Assembly: GCA_020635715.1 (NCBI GenBank)
Contig: JACJZG010000016.1
Coordinates: 1-64,000 of the forward strand
Direction: 5' to 3'
From: Flavobacteriales bacterium
GTDB taxonomy: Bacteria; Bacteroidota; Bacteroidia; Flavobacteriales_F; PHOS-HE28
Length of the DNA: 64,000 nt
This document shows, one piece after another, positions 7,752 to 17,024 of this stretch (position 1 is its first letter; each line of letters begins with the position of its first letter). Position numbers and translations under genes: made by a program. A model generated the notes under the pieces. That model did no database searches. It was not told the origin of the DNA and worked only from the letters and a program-made list of their open reading frames with translations.

Positions 7752-8549
7752 ATGCTCGACAAGGACATCCTCTGCGCCACCGACCTCACACCCGCCTCGG
7801 ATGATGCCGTGCGCGTAGCCACGACCATCGCCGACCGCCTCTCAACCCGCACCACCCTGCTGCACGTGCTGAACAAGAACGAGCGCAACGCAGAAGGTCG
7901 CGAACAGGTGCAAGCGATGATGGACGCCCAGGTGGAGAAGGCAGGCTCCGCCGGACGCATCACCCCGAAACTGCTGGAGGGTGACTTCATGAAGGCGATC
8001 GCCGAGGAGACCGGACAGGGGCACTCGCTGCTCGTGCTCTGCACCCACGGCGCCAAGGGGCTGCGTCAGAACCTGTTCGGTGCCGACATCTTGAAGCTGG
8101 TGCGCCATGCCGCCACACCCGCCATCGTGGTGCAGGAAGGCGTGCGGTCCGAGGACCTGCTGAAGCGGATCGTGATGCCCGTGGCGGGCCATTCCGATAT
8201 CGACGACCTGCTGAATGCCGTGGTGGGTCTGGCCCGTGCCTTCGCCGCCGATGTGCATGTGTTCCAGCTCGTGCGGCCCGGCGAGGCACCCTCGGACGAT
8301 CTGCTGGCCAACAAGCTGAAGATGCTGCGCCGTTTGGAGGACGCCGGCGTGCGGCACACCGAGGCGAACGAGCCCAGTACCTCCTTCAGCGTCGGCTTCG
8401 CCCAGGCCACCATCGACTATGCCGAGAAGGTGGGCGCCGGTGCCCTGGCCATCATGGCCCATGCCTCGGACGAGTACCGCTACATCGCCGACGCGGAGAA
8501 GGAGCGGATGCTCACGAACGGCCCGCGGATCCCCGTGCTCTGCGCCTGA
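7752..8549 (+). CDS. Tandem universal stress protein (UspA family)
   Basis: 265 residues from the ATG at 7752, with two UspA-like halves. The first half begins D-K-D-I-L-C-A-T-D-L-T and contains the nucleotide-loop-like THGAKGLRQNLFGADILKL region. The second half begins R-I-V-M-P-V-A-G-H-S-D and ends I-P-V-L-C-A, but its G-x-x-G loop is degenerate (MAHASDEYR), so only one half may bind nucleotide. I rejected the 7611 start because the extra 47 residues are not Usp-like and would span the promoter. The CsbD gene is divergently transcribed next door. Confidence 0.9.
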   Translation: MLDKDILCATDLTPASDDAVRVATTIADRLSTRTTLLHVLNKNERNAEGREQVQAMMDAQVEKAGSAGRITPKLLEGDFMKAIAEETGQGHSLLVLCTHGAKGLRQNLFGADILKLVRHAATPAIVVQEGVRSEDLLKRIVMPVAGHSDIDDLLNAVVGLARAFAADVHVFQLVRPGEAPSDDLLANKLKMLRRLEDAGVRHTEANEPSTSFSVGFAQATIDYAEKVGAGALAIMAHASDEYRYIADAEKERMLTNGPRIPVLCA

Positions 8550-8613
8550 GCCGGTCTGCTGGTCAACCCCTTGTGAGCCTGCCTGATACCGGGCACGGCT
8601 TCCCGAAGCACCG

Positions 8614-8621
8614 TACCTTCG
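8614..8621 (+). promoter_or_regulatory. -7 element (TACCTTCG) of the FG-GAP protein gene
   Basis: TAnnTTYG octamer 34 nt upstream of the ATG at 8656, in the 106-bp gap after the universal stress gene. Confidence 0.6.
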
Positions 8622-8655
8622 CGGCGCGCCGTCATTACGGCAACCACCCGGTCGT

Positions 8656-11424
8656 ATGTCCACCTTCAAGTACCTCCTGAGCTGCACCCTGTTGTTCCCT
8701 GTTGGTGCGGCACTTGCCCAGTTCGGGGCCGGGCAAGTGGTGATGTCCAATGCCTTCAATGCCGAACTGCGTGCTGCGGACGTGGACATGGATGGCGACA
8801 AGGACCTCATTGGGGTCTTCGGCGGAGACCATGTGAAGTGGCTGCCGAACATGGATGGACTGGGCACCTTCGGCCCCTACATCCAGTTGCTCGACATCGA
8901 TGGGAATTGCACCCTGTTCGAGGTGGCCGATGTGGAAGGCGATGGGGATGCCGACATCCTCTATGTGGGAGGTGATAGCGATGAACTGAACATCCTGCGG
9001 AATCTGGGTGACGGGACCTTCGTGGCCGACGCACCGATCCCACTGCCGTCCGAACCGGAGACGGTCGCCGTGGCGGACGTTACCGGCGATGGCTTCTCCG
9101 ACCTGATCCTGACCTTGAACTTCCCGGAGGGTGCGGGCCTCGGCATCATCCCCGGATCGGAGACCGGTTTCGGAAGCATAGCGGTGCACACAGGTATGCA
9201 CTCAGGCATGGCCTCACGCTGCCTGCGCATCGGCGATGTGGACCTCATCGGCGGCCTCGACCTGATCCTAACGGCCGCGAGCGACAGCTTGAAGATCGCA
9301 CGCAACACGGCTGGCGATGGCAGCGAATGGACCGTGGAGGACCTGCCGATCCTTACCGGCGACCTGGGCTATTCCTACCGCAACCCACAGCTGATGGACT
9401 TCGATGGCGATGGTGACCTGGATCTGGGTGAGGCGCGTGGTAGTTCGGTGCATTGGCTGCGCAATGCACTCGACGAGGGCGGTGTGCTCGGCTTCGAGGA
9501 GAATGTGATCGAACCGTGGACCACGAGCGGCGATGGTGCCTTCGGTCGTTCTGCTTGTGGTGCTGGTGCGACCCTGGTGTACGTGCCGAACAACCCCGGC
9601 CTTCCGGTCCGCTGGAACAATTACGTGCCCTTACTTGGTGACTTCCCCGATGGACAGGATGTGACCGATGTGCCGCGTGGCAACCGGCTCCTGCTCGCCG
9701 ACTTCGACGGGGACGACAAGGACGACCTCGTACTGCAGGTGAACAACGAACTGGTCTGGTTCCGCAACACACTCGCAGAGACGACCGTGGAACTGGAATT
9801 ACCCCTGCTGGATACGCTCTGCCTGGCGGGTGCGCCGGTGGCGCTTCCTGAGGCTGAGCCCGCCGGGGGACAGTGGTACGGACAGCAGGTCTTCGATGGC
9901 CTGCTCTATCGTGCGAACCTGCTCGTGACGACCGATCTGCCCGTGGTGCATGCCGTCTTCCCGGAAGGTGCCTGCCCCTTGGCCGCCGAGGCGAACCTGC
10001 GCGTGATCGAAGGTCCGGAGATCACCACCCTGGTGCCACCGGTCATCTGCTCGGCCGATGCGCCGATACCGATGAATTCGGTCCCTGCGAATGTCGCCTG
10101 GTTCGGTCTGGATGGCGCCAGCGTGATCGACCCTGCCGTTTGGAACGGTGGCTATGTGGTGTGTGAATTCACGGATAACACCGGCCAGGTATGTTCCGAC
10201 CTCATTGGACCGATCATGCGGTGGAACACCCTGCCGGCTGAATTGGAACCAGTACCGCTGCTCTGTCCGACCGACCCGGTGACCACCATCCAAGTGGCGG
10301 CCGCACCGCCCTTCAACGTGAATTGGGAAGGACCCGTGACGAACCCCACCGCGACGAGTGCCCAGTTCGACCCGACCGTGGGCGCGGGCACCTATACCGT
10401 GATCCTGAACGTGGAAGCATCGGGGCCTAACCAATGCCGCAACAGCGATACCATCCAGGTGGTGGTGGGTGAACTCCCGCAGATCGCCTTCCAGCCGATG
10501 GGGGTCTATTGCGCGGAGGGTGATGCCATCGTGCTCGGTGGCGCAGAACCGGCCAATGGAACCTGGAGCGGTACAGGCGTCGCGCTCGGCCAGCTCGATC
10601 CCACCGCCGTAGGTGCGGGTGTGCACCTGCTGAACTATTTCGCCGTTTCAGCCGATGGCTGCGGAGCGCAGGCCTCCACCACCATCACGCTGGCGGCCGC
10701 TGCGGACGTGACCACCAGCAACACGGATCTGCTGCTGTGCGAAGGCGATGACCCTATCCAGTTCGCGGGCTGGCCGGCCGAAGGCATTTGGAGCGATCCG
10801 GTGGATGGCAGTGGCGTGCTCGATCCGAACGCGCTCGTGCCCGGGCCATATACGATCGTTTACACCTACACCGATCCACAGGGCTGTCTCCTGACCAACG
10901 AAGAGCTCGTGGTGACCAAGGGCGCGCCGAAGGACGTGAGCATCGAGTTCGTGCCTCGCCTCTGCCTCACCACACCGGTGTTCGAACTGAACGGTTCTGC
11001 CGCCGGCATTTGGAGCGGCGCCGTGAGCGGCGAAGGAACGAGCGTACTGATCGATCCCGCAGTACTTGGCGTGGGCACCTGGCCCATCACGCTGTCGGTG
11101 TCCCCCCTGGACGAGTGCCCGGGTGAGGCGAGCATCGAACTTGTGGTGGATGTGTGCACCGGCATCGCCGAAGCGGATGCATCCCAACTGTCCGCCGCAC
11201 CGCAACCCTTCTCGGAGACCACGACCGTGCGGTTCGGCAGCCTGAGCGTCGAACGGATCGAAGTGTTCGATGCCAGCGGTCGGCGCGTACTGCAACGCGA
11301 CTTCCAGGAAGGGCATCCGATGCAGACCGTGGTCGACCTCCGCGGCCAGCAGGATGGTATCTACCTGCTGCACGTCATCAGCACGGAAGGCGCTGCACGC
11401 CTGCGCCTGGTGAAGGCGCACTGA
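8656..11424 (+). CDS. Secreted FG-GAP/VCBS-repeat protein with Ig-like modules and a type IX sorting domain
   Basis: 922 residues. A signal peptide ends near residue 21 (GAALAQ). Residues about 38-370 hold at least six FG-GAP/VCBS units, each with a calcium-type D-x-D-x-D-x loop (DVDMDGDKD, DVEGDGDAD, DVTGDGFSD, DFDGDGDLD, DFDGDDKDD); these usually form an integrin-like beta-propeller. Residues about 380-840 hold Ig-like modules of the form G-x-W-S-G ... D-P ... G-x-Y. The last 75 residues or so (VERIEVFDASGRRVL ... GIYLLHV) are a Por/type IX secretion C-terminal sorting domain. Predicted to be exported by T9SS and attached to or released from the surface; ligand unknown. Confidence 0.9.
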   Translation: MSTFKYLLSCTLLFPVGAALAQFGAGQVVMSNAFNAELRAADVDMDGDKDLIGVFGGDHVKWLPNMDGLGTFGPYIQLLDIDGNCTLFEVADVEGDGDADILYVGGDSDELNILRNLGDGTFVADAPIPLPSEPETVAVADVTGDGFSDLILTLNFPEGAGLGIIPGSETGFGSIAVHTGMHSGMASRCLRIGDVDLIGGLDLILTAASDSLKIARNTAGDGSEWTVEDLPILTGDLGYSYRNPQLMDFDGDGDLDLGEARGSSVHWLRNALDEGGVLGFEENVIEPWTTSGDGAFGRSACGAGATLVYVPNNPGLPVRWNNYVPLLGDFPDGQDVTDVPRGNRLLLADFDGDDKDDLVLQVNNELVWFRNTLAETTVELELPLLDTLCLAGAPVALPEAEPAGGQWYGQQVFDGLLYRANLLVTTDLPVVHAVFPEGACPLAAEANLRVIEGPEITTLVPPVICSADAPIPMNSVPANVAWFGLDGASVIDPAVWNGGYVVCEFTDNTGQVCSDLIGPIMRWNTLPAELEPVPLLCPTDPVTTIQVAAAPPFNVNWEGPVTNPTATSAQFDPTVGAGTYTVILNVEASGPNQCRNSDTIQVVVGELPQIAFQPMGVYCAEGDAIVLGGAEPANGTWSGTGVALGQLDPTAVGAGVHLLNYFAVSADGCGAQASTTITLAAAADVTTSNTDLLLCEGDDPIQFAGWPAEGIWSDPVDGSGVLDPNALVPGPYTIVYTYTDPQGCLLTNEELVVTKGAPKDVSIEFVPRLCLTTPVFELNGSAAGIWSGAVSGEGTSVLIDPAVLGVGTWPITLSVSPLDECPGEASIELVVDVCTGIAEADASQLSAAPQPFSETTTVRFGSLSVERIEVFDASGRRVLQRDFQEGHPMQTVVDLRGQQDGIYLLHVISTEGAARLRLVKAH

Positions 11425-11550
11425 AGTCCATTCCTGCTCCCTATTCAAAGGTCGTTCATGACCCATCCCCTCGTTAGCGGGCCTCTCGATGTGGATCGAA
11501 GTGAAGTGGTCTGATAGTTGTGATGCATCGGCCAACCAATTTCATCACCC

Positions 11551-12051
11551 ATGAAGACCCTGACCTCCCTCCTGCTCTTGAGTTGTGTCCTGCCGTCCAT
11601 GGGACAGGACCTGGCACCCTACGGATCGAACGACCTGGAACGACGGATCGACGACTTCGCAGCTGAAGTGAAGCAGGCCCTCCGGCCAGCTGACGGTGCG
11701 GCATCACACGAAGGCGCTTGCGCCGAATACGAGCGGATCAGTGCCAAGGCCCGGGAGCTGGCTTCCGAGGTCCGAGCCGAACGTGGCCGCCTACCGAACC
11801 CCGCCGTCGGATTCGCCTATACGAGCGCACTGGCCGCCAACCTGCAGACATCGGAGCCACAAGCGGCCGCCTTGCTGTCCTGGTATGGCACCCATCAATA
11901 CGTGAACACCCAGGCGACCTATGCCAAGTGGTTCCCGGTGGAACGGCTGGAAGACATCAGCTATTTCGCCAGCGAAGCCGACAAGGCACGGACGACCAAG
12001 CGCATGTCGCGGATGCAGGAGAAGCTGCTGCTCTGCGCAGAAGGTCTTTGA
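11551..12051 (+). CDS. Secreted hypothetical protein
   Basis: 166 residues with a signal peptide (MKTLTSLLLLSCVLPSMGQ) and a mostly helical mature part containing two Cys (in GACAEY and LLLCAEGL) that could form a disulfide. I recognise no family. The 126 bp between the upstream gene and this one hold only a weak octamer-like TAGTTGTG at 11514-11521. The gene converges with the lipoprotein gene downstream. Confidence 0.6.
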   Translation: MKTLTSLLLLSCVLPSMGQDLAPYGSNDLERRIDDFAAEVKQALRPADGAASHEGACAEYERISAKARELASEVRAERGRLPNPAVGFAYTSALAANLQTSEPQAAALLSWYGTHQYVNTQATYAKWFPVERLEDISYFASEADKARTTKRMSRMQEKLLLCAEGL

Positions 12052-12087
12052 TCCGTTCCCACTCGGTCATAGGAACTGCCCCCAGGA

Positions 12088-12612
12088 TCATCGTGGTGCA
12101 CGCCAGGCGTAGCTCCCATCATCCGCACGCCAGACCCGGTAGTGCTCCGTCTTATCTGGCTGACGTGCCTTGCAGTCGCGATATCGCATGAAGTACACGT
12201 CGATCGTGTCAGGCATGTCCACGTGCTCGGTCGAAATACCGCGCTCGAAGTCATCGGAGATGGAACGCCCTGCTGACTGCTCCGCCATGTGCCAGGCACC
12301 TTCAAGCTCGGCCGCCAAGTCGAGCTCGCTTGTACCCTTCCGCCCGGAACGGGAGTAGGTAAAGAACCGTACGGCAGCTCCGTTCGCTTCAAAGTGGTCC
12401 GAGCAGCCGTCGTCAGGCGGAACGACAACAGGCTTCCTGGCCACTGCACGGAACGTATCAGTCACCGATCGTGTGATGTGCTCGACGGCTACGGTCGTAT
12501 CCGCGGACGCCACGGTGTCGACCACCCCAGGCTGGACAAGCACCGGTGCTGTATCGGGCTGTTGCTGACCACAGGAGGTGAGGCACAGAATGAAGACCGG
12601 ACCACGCATCAT
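12088..12612 (-). CDS. Lipoprotein, unknown family
   Basis: About 174 residues from the ATG at 12612. The N-terminus MMRGPVFILCLTSC ends in a lipobox with Cys14 followed by a flexible G-Q-Q-Q-P linker, so the mature protein is probably lipid-anchored in the envelope. Residues about 25-65 are Val/Thr-rich and unstructured; the C-terminal half is a compact domain rich in Asp and Arg, with several Cys. A promoter-like TACCTACG lies 3 nt upstream of the start. No family recognised. Confidence 0.6.
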   Translation of the reverse strand: MMRGPVFILCLTSCGQQQPDTAPVLVQPGVVDTVASADTTVAVEHITRSVTDTFRAVARKPVVVPPDDGCSDHFEANGAAVRFFTYSRSGRKGTSELDLAAELEGAWHMAEQSAGRSISDDFERGISTEHVDMPDTIDVYFMRYRDCKARQPDKTEHYRVWRADDGSYAWRAPR

Positions 12613-12696
12613 GATCGTAGGTACACGCACGATGCAGCTTAGTTGAACGCGCGCCGACGACTGACCGCTCATGCGCTCATAGTCAGCATGACGTGA

Positions 12697-15435
12697 TCAA
12701 TCCAGCCCCAACTTGATCTGCTTGCCGGGGCTCTTGCCGATCATCGGGTCGTCCGGGTGGCGCTCGGTCTCCTCGATGTTCTGTGCTTGCTGCCGCTTCA
12801 CACGGGTCATCGGGCTCTCCTCCAGGTCCTCCTCCTCCGGCGCGTCCAGGTTGCCCACCTCATCATCGCTGATGAGCATGTTCTGGCGTTCCTCCAGTTC
12901 GGGCGTCATCGGCGTGAAGACCTCGTCCAGCAAGGTCAGGTCCTTCACCTTGTGCGTGGTGAGCCGGTTGCCCAGCGCCTTCACCCCCTTCACGGCGATG
13001 AACTCCTCCAGGTCGATCTCCTCATCGGGCCGGTCGCTGCTGCGCTTGTCGTAGGCGATGCGCACGCGGGGATGGGGCAGCAGGCTGTGCAGGGTGAGCT
13101 TGCTGTTCGGGTTGTCCGTGATGAAGCTGACCGGATCCTTGGCCGCTTCGATGGTGAATCGCTTCACCTGGTACTGCTCCTTCTCCCCTTCCCAATACAC
13201 GGCGCTCACCGTCATCGCCGGATCCCACTTCACCACCGTCGCCGCGTCATCGGGGAAGTGCGTGCTCAGTGCGAAGGGATACAGCTGGTAGCTGCCGCTG
13301 CGCGTGATCACCAGGATGCGGTCCTCCCCGGCGAAGCGACCGAGGTAGCGGCCATGGCCCGTGTCGTTCAAGCGGCGCACCGTCTCATCGAACCAGATCG
13401 GGATCGCACCGAGCGTGCTGCCGCCGCGTTCCTTCTGCACCACCTTCTGGATCATGTAACGCGTGAGCAGGTTGCCCTTGCTGCCGCGTCCCTTCACCCC
13501 GAGTTGCGCGAAGTCCACATCGAACTTGTTCTTGCGCAGGTTCGGCCGCGGACGCAGGGTGACCTGCACCACCTCCGCTGCGCCGTCCGGGTTGGCGGTG
13601 AAATACTCCACCGAACTGCCTGCGGCCCCGCTCGTGAGGTCGTACTCCTTGTCGCGCGTGACACCGGTGACCGCGAAGCGCTTCATGTAGAACGGCCCCT
13701 TCGTGCCGTCCTGGTAGATCATGTGGTAGATCGTGCGCTCGTCGTTCTTCTTGAAGACATCGACATGGATCACGCCCTTGCCGATGAACTTCTTGTCCGC
13801 CACCTTGGTCACCATCATGGTGCCACTGCGACGGAACACGATGATGTCGTCGATCTCCGAGCATTCGGTCACCAGCTCGTTGTTGCGCAGGCTCCAGCCC
13901 ATGAAGCCCTCCTCGCGGTCGATGTAGAGCTTCTTGTTCGCCACGGCGACCTTGGTGGCCACGATGGTGTCGAAGGGACGTATCTCGGTCTTGCGCTCGC
14001 GGCCCGCTCCGTACTTCTTCTTCAACTCCTTGAAGTGCTCCACCGCATGGTCCACGAGGTTGGCGAGCTTGCGCTTCACCTCACCCAGCTGCTCATCGAG
14101 CTGCTGGATGTGCTCATCGGCCTTGAAGCTGTCGTACTTCGAGATACGCTTGATGCGGATCTCCGTGAGGCGCACGATGTCCTCCTCGGTCACCGGCCGC
14201 TTCAGCACCTGCACGTGCGGCTTCAGGCCCTTGTCGATGAAGCTGATCACCTGCTCCCAGGTCTCGGCCTCCTCGATCTTCCGGTAGATCTTCTTCTCGA
14301 TGAAGATGCGCTCCAAGGAGGCGAAGTGCCATTGCTCCTCGAGTTCCTTCTGCTTGATCTTCAACTCGAGGCCCAGCAGGCGCAGCGTGTTGTCCGTGCT
14401 GATGCGCAGCAGCTCGTTCACGCTCACGAACCGCGGCTTGTCGTCCTCGATCACCACCGCGTTCGGCGCGATGCTCACCTCGCAGTCCGTGAAGGCGAAG
14501 AGCGCATCGATGGTGTTGTCCGGTGAAACGCCGCTGGCCAGGTGGATGATGATCTCGGCGTTCTCGGCGGTGTTGTCCTCGATGTGCCGCACCTTGATCT
14601 TGCCCTTCTCGTTGGCCTTCACGATGCTCTCGATGAGCGAGGTGGTCGTGGTGCCGAAGGGGATCTCGTTGATCACGAGCGTCTTGTTGTCCTCCTTGCG
14701 GATGCGCGCGCGGCACCGGACGCGACCGCCGCGTTCGCCCTGGTTGTAATTGCTCACGTCCACCAGGCCCGAGGTCGGGAAGTCCGGGTAGAGCTCGAAG
14801 GAGCGCTTGCGCAGCACCGCGATGCTGGCGTCGATCAATTCGTTGAAGTTGTGCGGCAGCACCTTGCAGCTGAGGCCCACGGCGATGCCTTCACCGCCCT
14901 GCGCCAGCAGCAGCGGGAACTTCACCGGCAGGAAGACCGGTTCCTTGTTGCGGCCGTCGTAGCTCAACTGCCATTCGGTGGTCTTCGGGTTGAAGACGAC
15001 GTCGAGGGCGAACTTGCTCAGGCGCGCCTCGATGTAGCGCGGTGCGGCGGCACTGTCACCGGTGAGCGTATTGCCCCAGTTCCCCTGGCAGTCGATCAGC
15101 AGGTCCTTCTGCCCGATCTGCACCAACGCATCACCGATGCTGGCGTCGCCATGCGGGTGATATTGCATCGTGTGCCCGATGATGTTCGCCACCTTGTTGT
15201 AGCGCCCGTCATCAAGGTCCTTCATGCTGTGCAGGATGCGGCGCTGCACGGGCTTCAAGCCATCGTACAACGCGGGCACGGCACGTTCAAGGATCACGTA
15301 GCTGGCGTAGTCCAGGAACCAGTCCTTGTACATGCCGCTCACGCTGAAGGTGCCACTGCCCTTGGAGCCCGGTACACCTTTCCCTGCTGGTCCGCCTTCC
15401 TCCAGCGGTTCGTCCGATCCGATATCGTCGCTCAT
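12697..15435 (-). CDS. parC: DNA topoisomerase IV subunit A
   Basis: 912 residues. The breakage-reunion domain is clear: LKPVQRRILHSM (60-71), the Q-Y-H-P-H-G-D-A-S-I-G motif (91-101) and the catalytic Tyr134 in SAAAPRYIEARLS. A beta-pinwheel-like C-terminal domain follows and lacks an obvious GyrA box, as expected for ParC. The protein works with ParE to decatenate daughter chromosomes. The gene is the last of a minus-strand operon that starts with parE, 33 bp after the preceding lipoprotein gene. The acidic/Lys tail (GKSPGKQIKLGLD) is typical of Bacteroidota ParC. Confidence 0.95.
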   Translation of the reverse strand: MSDDIGSDEPLEEGGPAGKGVPGSKGSGTFSVSGMYKDWFLDYASYVILERAVPALYDGLKPVQRRILHSMKDLDDGRYNKVANIIGHTMQYHPHGDASIGDALVQIGQKDLLIDCQGNWGNTLTGDSAAAPRYIEARLSKFALDVVFNPKTTEWQLSYDGRNKEPVFLPVKFPLLLAQGGEGIAVGLSCKVLPHNFNELIDASIAVLRKRSFELYPDFPTSGLVDVSNYNQGERGGRVRCRARIRKEDNKTLVINEIPFGTTTTSLIESIVKANEKGKIKVRHIEDNTAENAEIIIHLASGVSPDNTIDALFAFTDCEVSIAPNAVVIEDDKPRFVSVNELLRISTDNTLRLLGLELKIKQKELEEQWHFASLERIFIEKKIYRKIEEAETWEQVISFIDKGLKPHVQVLKRPVTEEDIVRLTEIRIKRISKYDSFKADEHIQQLDEQLGEVKRKLANLVDHAVEHFKELKKKYGAGRERKTEIRPFDTIVATKVAVANKKLYIDREEGFMGWSLRNNELVTECSEIDDIIVFRRSGTMMVTKVADKKFIGKGVIHVDVFKKNDERTIYHMIYQDGTKGPFYMKRFAVTGVTRDKEYDLTSGAAGSSVEYFTANPDGAAEVVQVTLRPRPNLRKNKFDVDFAQLGVKGRGSKGNLLTRYMIQKVVQKERGGSTLGAIPIWFDETVRRLNDTGHGRYLGRFAGEDRILVITRSGSYQLYPFALSTHFPDDAATVVKWDPAMTVSAVYWEGEKEQYQVKRFTIEAAKDPVSFITDNPNSKLTLHSLLPHPRVRIAYDKRSSDRPDEEIDLEEFIAVKGVKALGNRLTTHKVKDLTLLDEVFTPMTPELEERQNMLISDDEVGNLDAPEEEDLEESPMTRVKRQQAQNIEETERHPDDPMIGKSPGKQIKLGLD

Positions 15436-15468
15436 CGTTCAATGCTGCCGGCCACTGCCGGCCTTGGT

Positions 15469-15885
15469 TCATTCCGCGGTCCCGCAGACCGAATTGCCCC
15501 CGCCACGCACCCCACCATTGTACAAGTAAAGATCACGGCAGTAGGTCGTGCCCTGATCCACGTTCAAGAACTGGACGCTCAGCTCATTGTCCGGCATGCT
15601 GCTCGACGCGATGAGTGGCGCGCCGTCCTGATCCACGAGGTAGGTGGTGGCGCGCGGGAAGTACTCCGTGTGCACCTTCACCCGTAGGTTCAGTCGTTGG
15701 TACTCGATACCATCGACGGTGTAGGTGCTCGTGCTGGTGCTGATCACAGTGAAGATGGCCGGGCCGTCGTAATCAGCGTCGAACGGATTCGTGTTCAGCC
15801 CCGCCACATCCAGTTCGTCCTTGGCACAACCGGTGATCCCCACCATAACTAGCAGGGGGAAGAAGAGGTAAGGTATCGTTCTCAT
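15469..15885 (-). CDS. Lipoprotein B2 of the par operon
   Basis: 138 residues: a lipoprotein signal ending in ITGC (Cys20), then the motif L-N-T-N-P-F-D, then a beta-rich domain with two conserved C-terminal Cys (TTYCRDLYLY ... NSVC). It is a paralogue of B1 (16605-17024), sharing L-N-T-N-P-F-D, the G-T-x-Y-C strand and the final Cys. Its start overlaps the A2 stop by 4 bp (ATGA), which suggests translational coupling. Anchoring in the envelope is inferred; the function is unknown. Confidence 0.75.
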   Translation of the reverse strand: MRTIPYLFFPLLVMVGITGCAKDELDVAGLNTNPFDADYDGPAIFTVISTSTSTYTVDGIEYQRLNLRVKVHTEYFPRATTYLVDQDGAPLIASSSMPDNELSVQFLNVDQGTTYCRDLYLYNGGVRGGGNSVCGTAE

Positions 15886-16601
15886 CGGGCAAGGGGAATG
15901 GTGATCCCGGCATGGAAGAAGCCTCCGTTCCTGGTCGGCACCCAGGTGAGCCCTTCAAAGAGCACCTTCTGCTTGTCGTTCAAGGTCGGTCGTTCCCACC
16001 TGGCCGAACGGCGGTAGAGGAAGTAGGTGACACCCGCTGCCACGGCGGTGAAGCTGATCGAGGTGTACAGCCCCGTTCGCGCCGATCGCAGGTCCTCGTT
16101 GTGCTGTGGAATGGTCTGATCCTTCAAGGTGCGGATGGAACCCGGATCCACATTGATGTCGTAGTTCTCCTGGTCCTTTTCCAGGTCCTGGCGGACCTTC
16201 TGGTACTTCACCACATTGACACCGGTCCAGAAGAGGCCTGCGACCGTCGCCACTGTGGGGATGGTACGGGCCACCCGACGTTTGGTCTCGTACTTCGCCA
16301 GCTCCTGCCGGTACTGCATGTATTCGGGGCTGTAGGGCAGCTTCAGCACGAAGTCGGTGGTGCGGTCGGCAATGACGAAGACGTTCGTATCCACGATCAT
16401 GCGCTCGGGTGCCCAGAAGGCGAAGTGGTGCAGCCCCTCGCCCAGCTTCACCTCACGCTGCTGCATGCGGTATTGCTTGTCCAGCACGAACTCGAAGTTG
16501 TGGCCCGGATCCACCAGCAGCCGCAGCGTGCCGGTGTTCTGCGCCGCGGCTACCAGCGGCATCACCAAGGTGACCAGGAAGTGAAGGGGTCTGATCGTCA
16601 T
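15882..16601 (-). CDS. PEGA-like membrane protein A2 of the par operon
   Basis: 239 residues. A signal sequence (to about residue 20, AAAQ) precedes a PEGA-like beta domain at about 24-90 (GTLRLLVDPGHNFEFVLD ... HHFAFWAPER). Then come a membrane segment near 112-130, a charged coil with many Asp/Glu/Gln (about 135-180), a second membrane segment near 183-203, and a conserved tail L-F-E-G-L-T-W-V-P-x-R-N-G-G-F-x-A-G-I. It is a paralogue of A1. It sits 3 bp after B1 and overlaps B2 by 4 bp. No characterised homologue is known to me. Confidence 0.75.
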   Translation of the reverse strand: MTIRPLHFLVTLVMPLVAAAQNTGTLRLLVDPGHNFEFVLDKQYRMQQREVKLGEGLHHFAFWAPERMIVDTNVFVIADRTTDFVLKLPYSPEYMQYRQELAKYETKRRVARTIPTVATVAGLFWTGVNVVKYQKVRQDLEKDQENYDINVDPGSIRTLKDQTIPQHNEDLRSARTGLYTSISFTAVAAGVTYFLYRRSARWERPTLNDKQKVLFEGLTWVPTRNGGFFHAGITIPLAR

Positions 16602-16604
16602 GGC

Positions 16605-17024
16605 TCAAAGTTCCGCTACCGCACAATGGTTCAGGCGGTGGTTCCTCAAATAACCTCCACCGACCTTCAGATCGATGAGGTAGCAATACTCCGTCCCGAG
16701 CGTGACCTGCTGGTTCAGGAGCACGACCGAGGTAGCCCCATCCGCGATATTCGAATAGACGGTCGTATCCGGAACGGTGAGTTCGATCAACCGCAGCTCG
16801 AAGTCGTTCTCCGCGGTCAATTGCGGATCCAGGCCGATGTACAAGCGTTGTTGGTGAAGGGCGCCCTGGCCCAGCGGAAAGCATTTCACCGAATCGACGC
16901 GGATGAACTGCGCACCCGTGTGGTCATTGTCGAAGGGGTTGGTGTTCAGCGAGCCGATATCCACCTCCAGCTTCTTGCAGCCGTGCAACACCACCACGAG
17001 CAGTATGGCAGTGATCCACCTCAT
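16605..17024 (-). CDS. Lipoprotein B1 of the par operon
   Basis: 139 residues from the ATG at 17024, which begins a lipoprotein signal (MRWITAILLVVVLHGC, Cys16). The mature part carries L-N-T-N-P-F-D and a beta-rich domain ending with G-T-E-Y-C and a final Cys, exactly as in B2. The longer open frame to 17162 is an antisense-like extension through A1 and I rejected it. The start overlaps the A1 stop by 4 bp. Confidence 0.75.
   Translation of the reverse strand: MRWITAILLVVVLHGCKKLEVDIGSLNTNPFDNDHTGAQFIRVDSVKCFPLGQGALHQQRLYIGLDPQLTAENDFELRLIELTVPDTTVYSNIADGATSVVLLNQQVTLGTEYCYLIDLKVGGGYLRNHRLNHCAVAEL

Noticed and set aside
12757..14526. Long plus-strand frames opposite parC and parE (12757-14526, 14542-15687, 17695-19719)
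   Set aside because: Shadow frames of strongly conserved topoisomerase genes, Leu/His/Ala-rich and without motifs.
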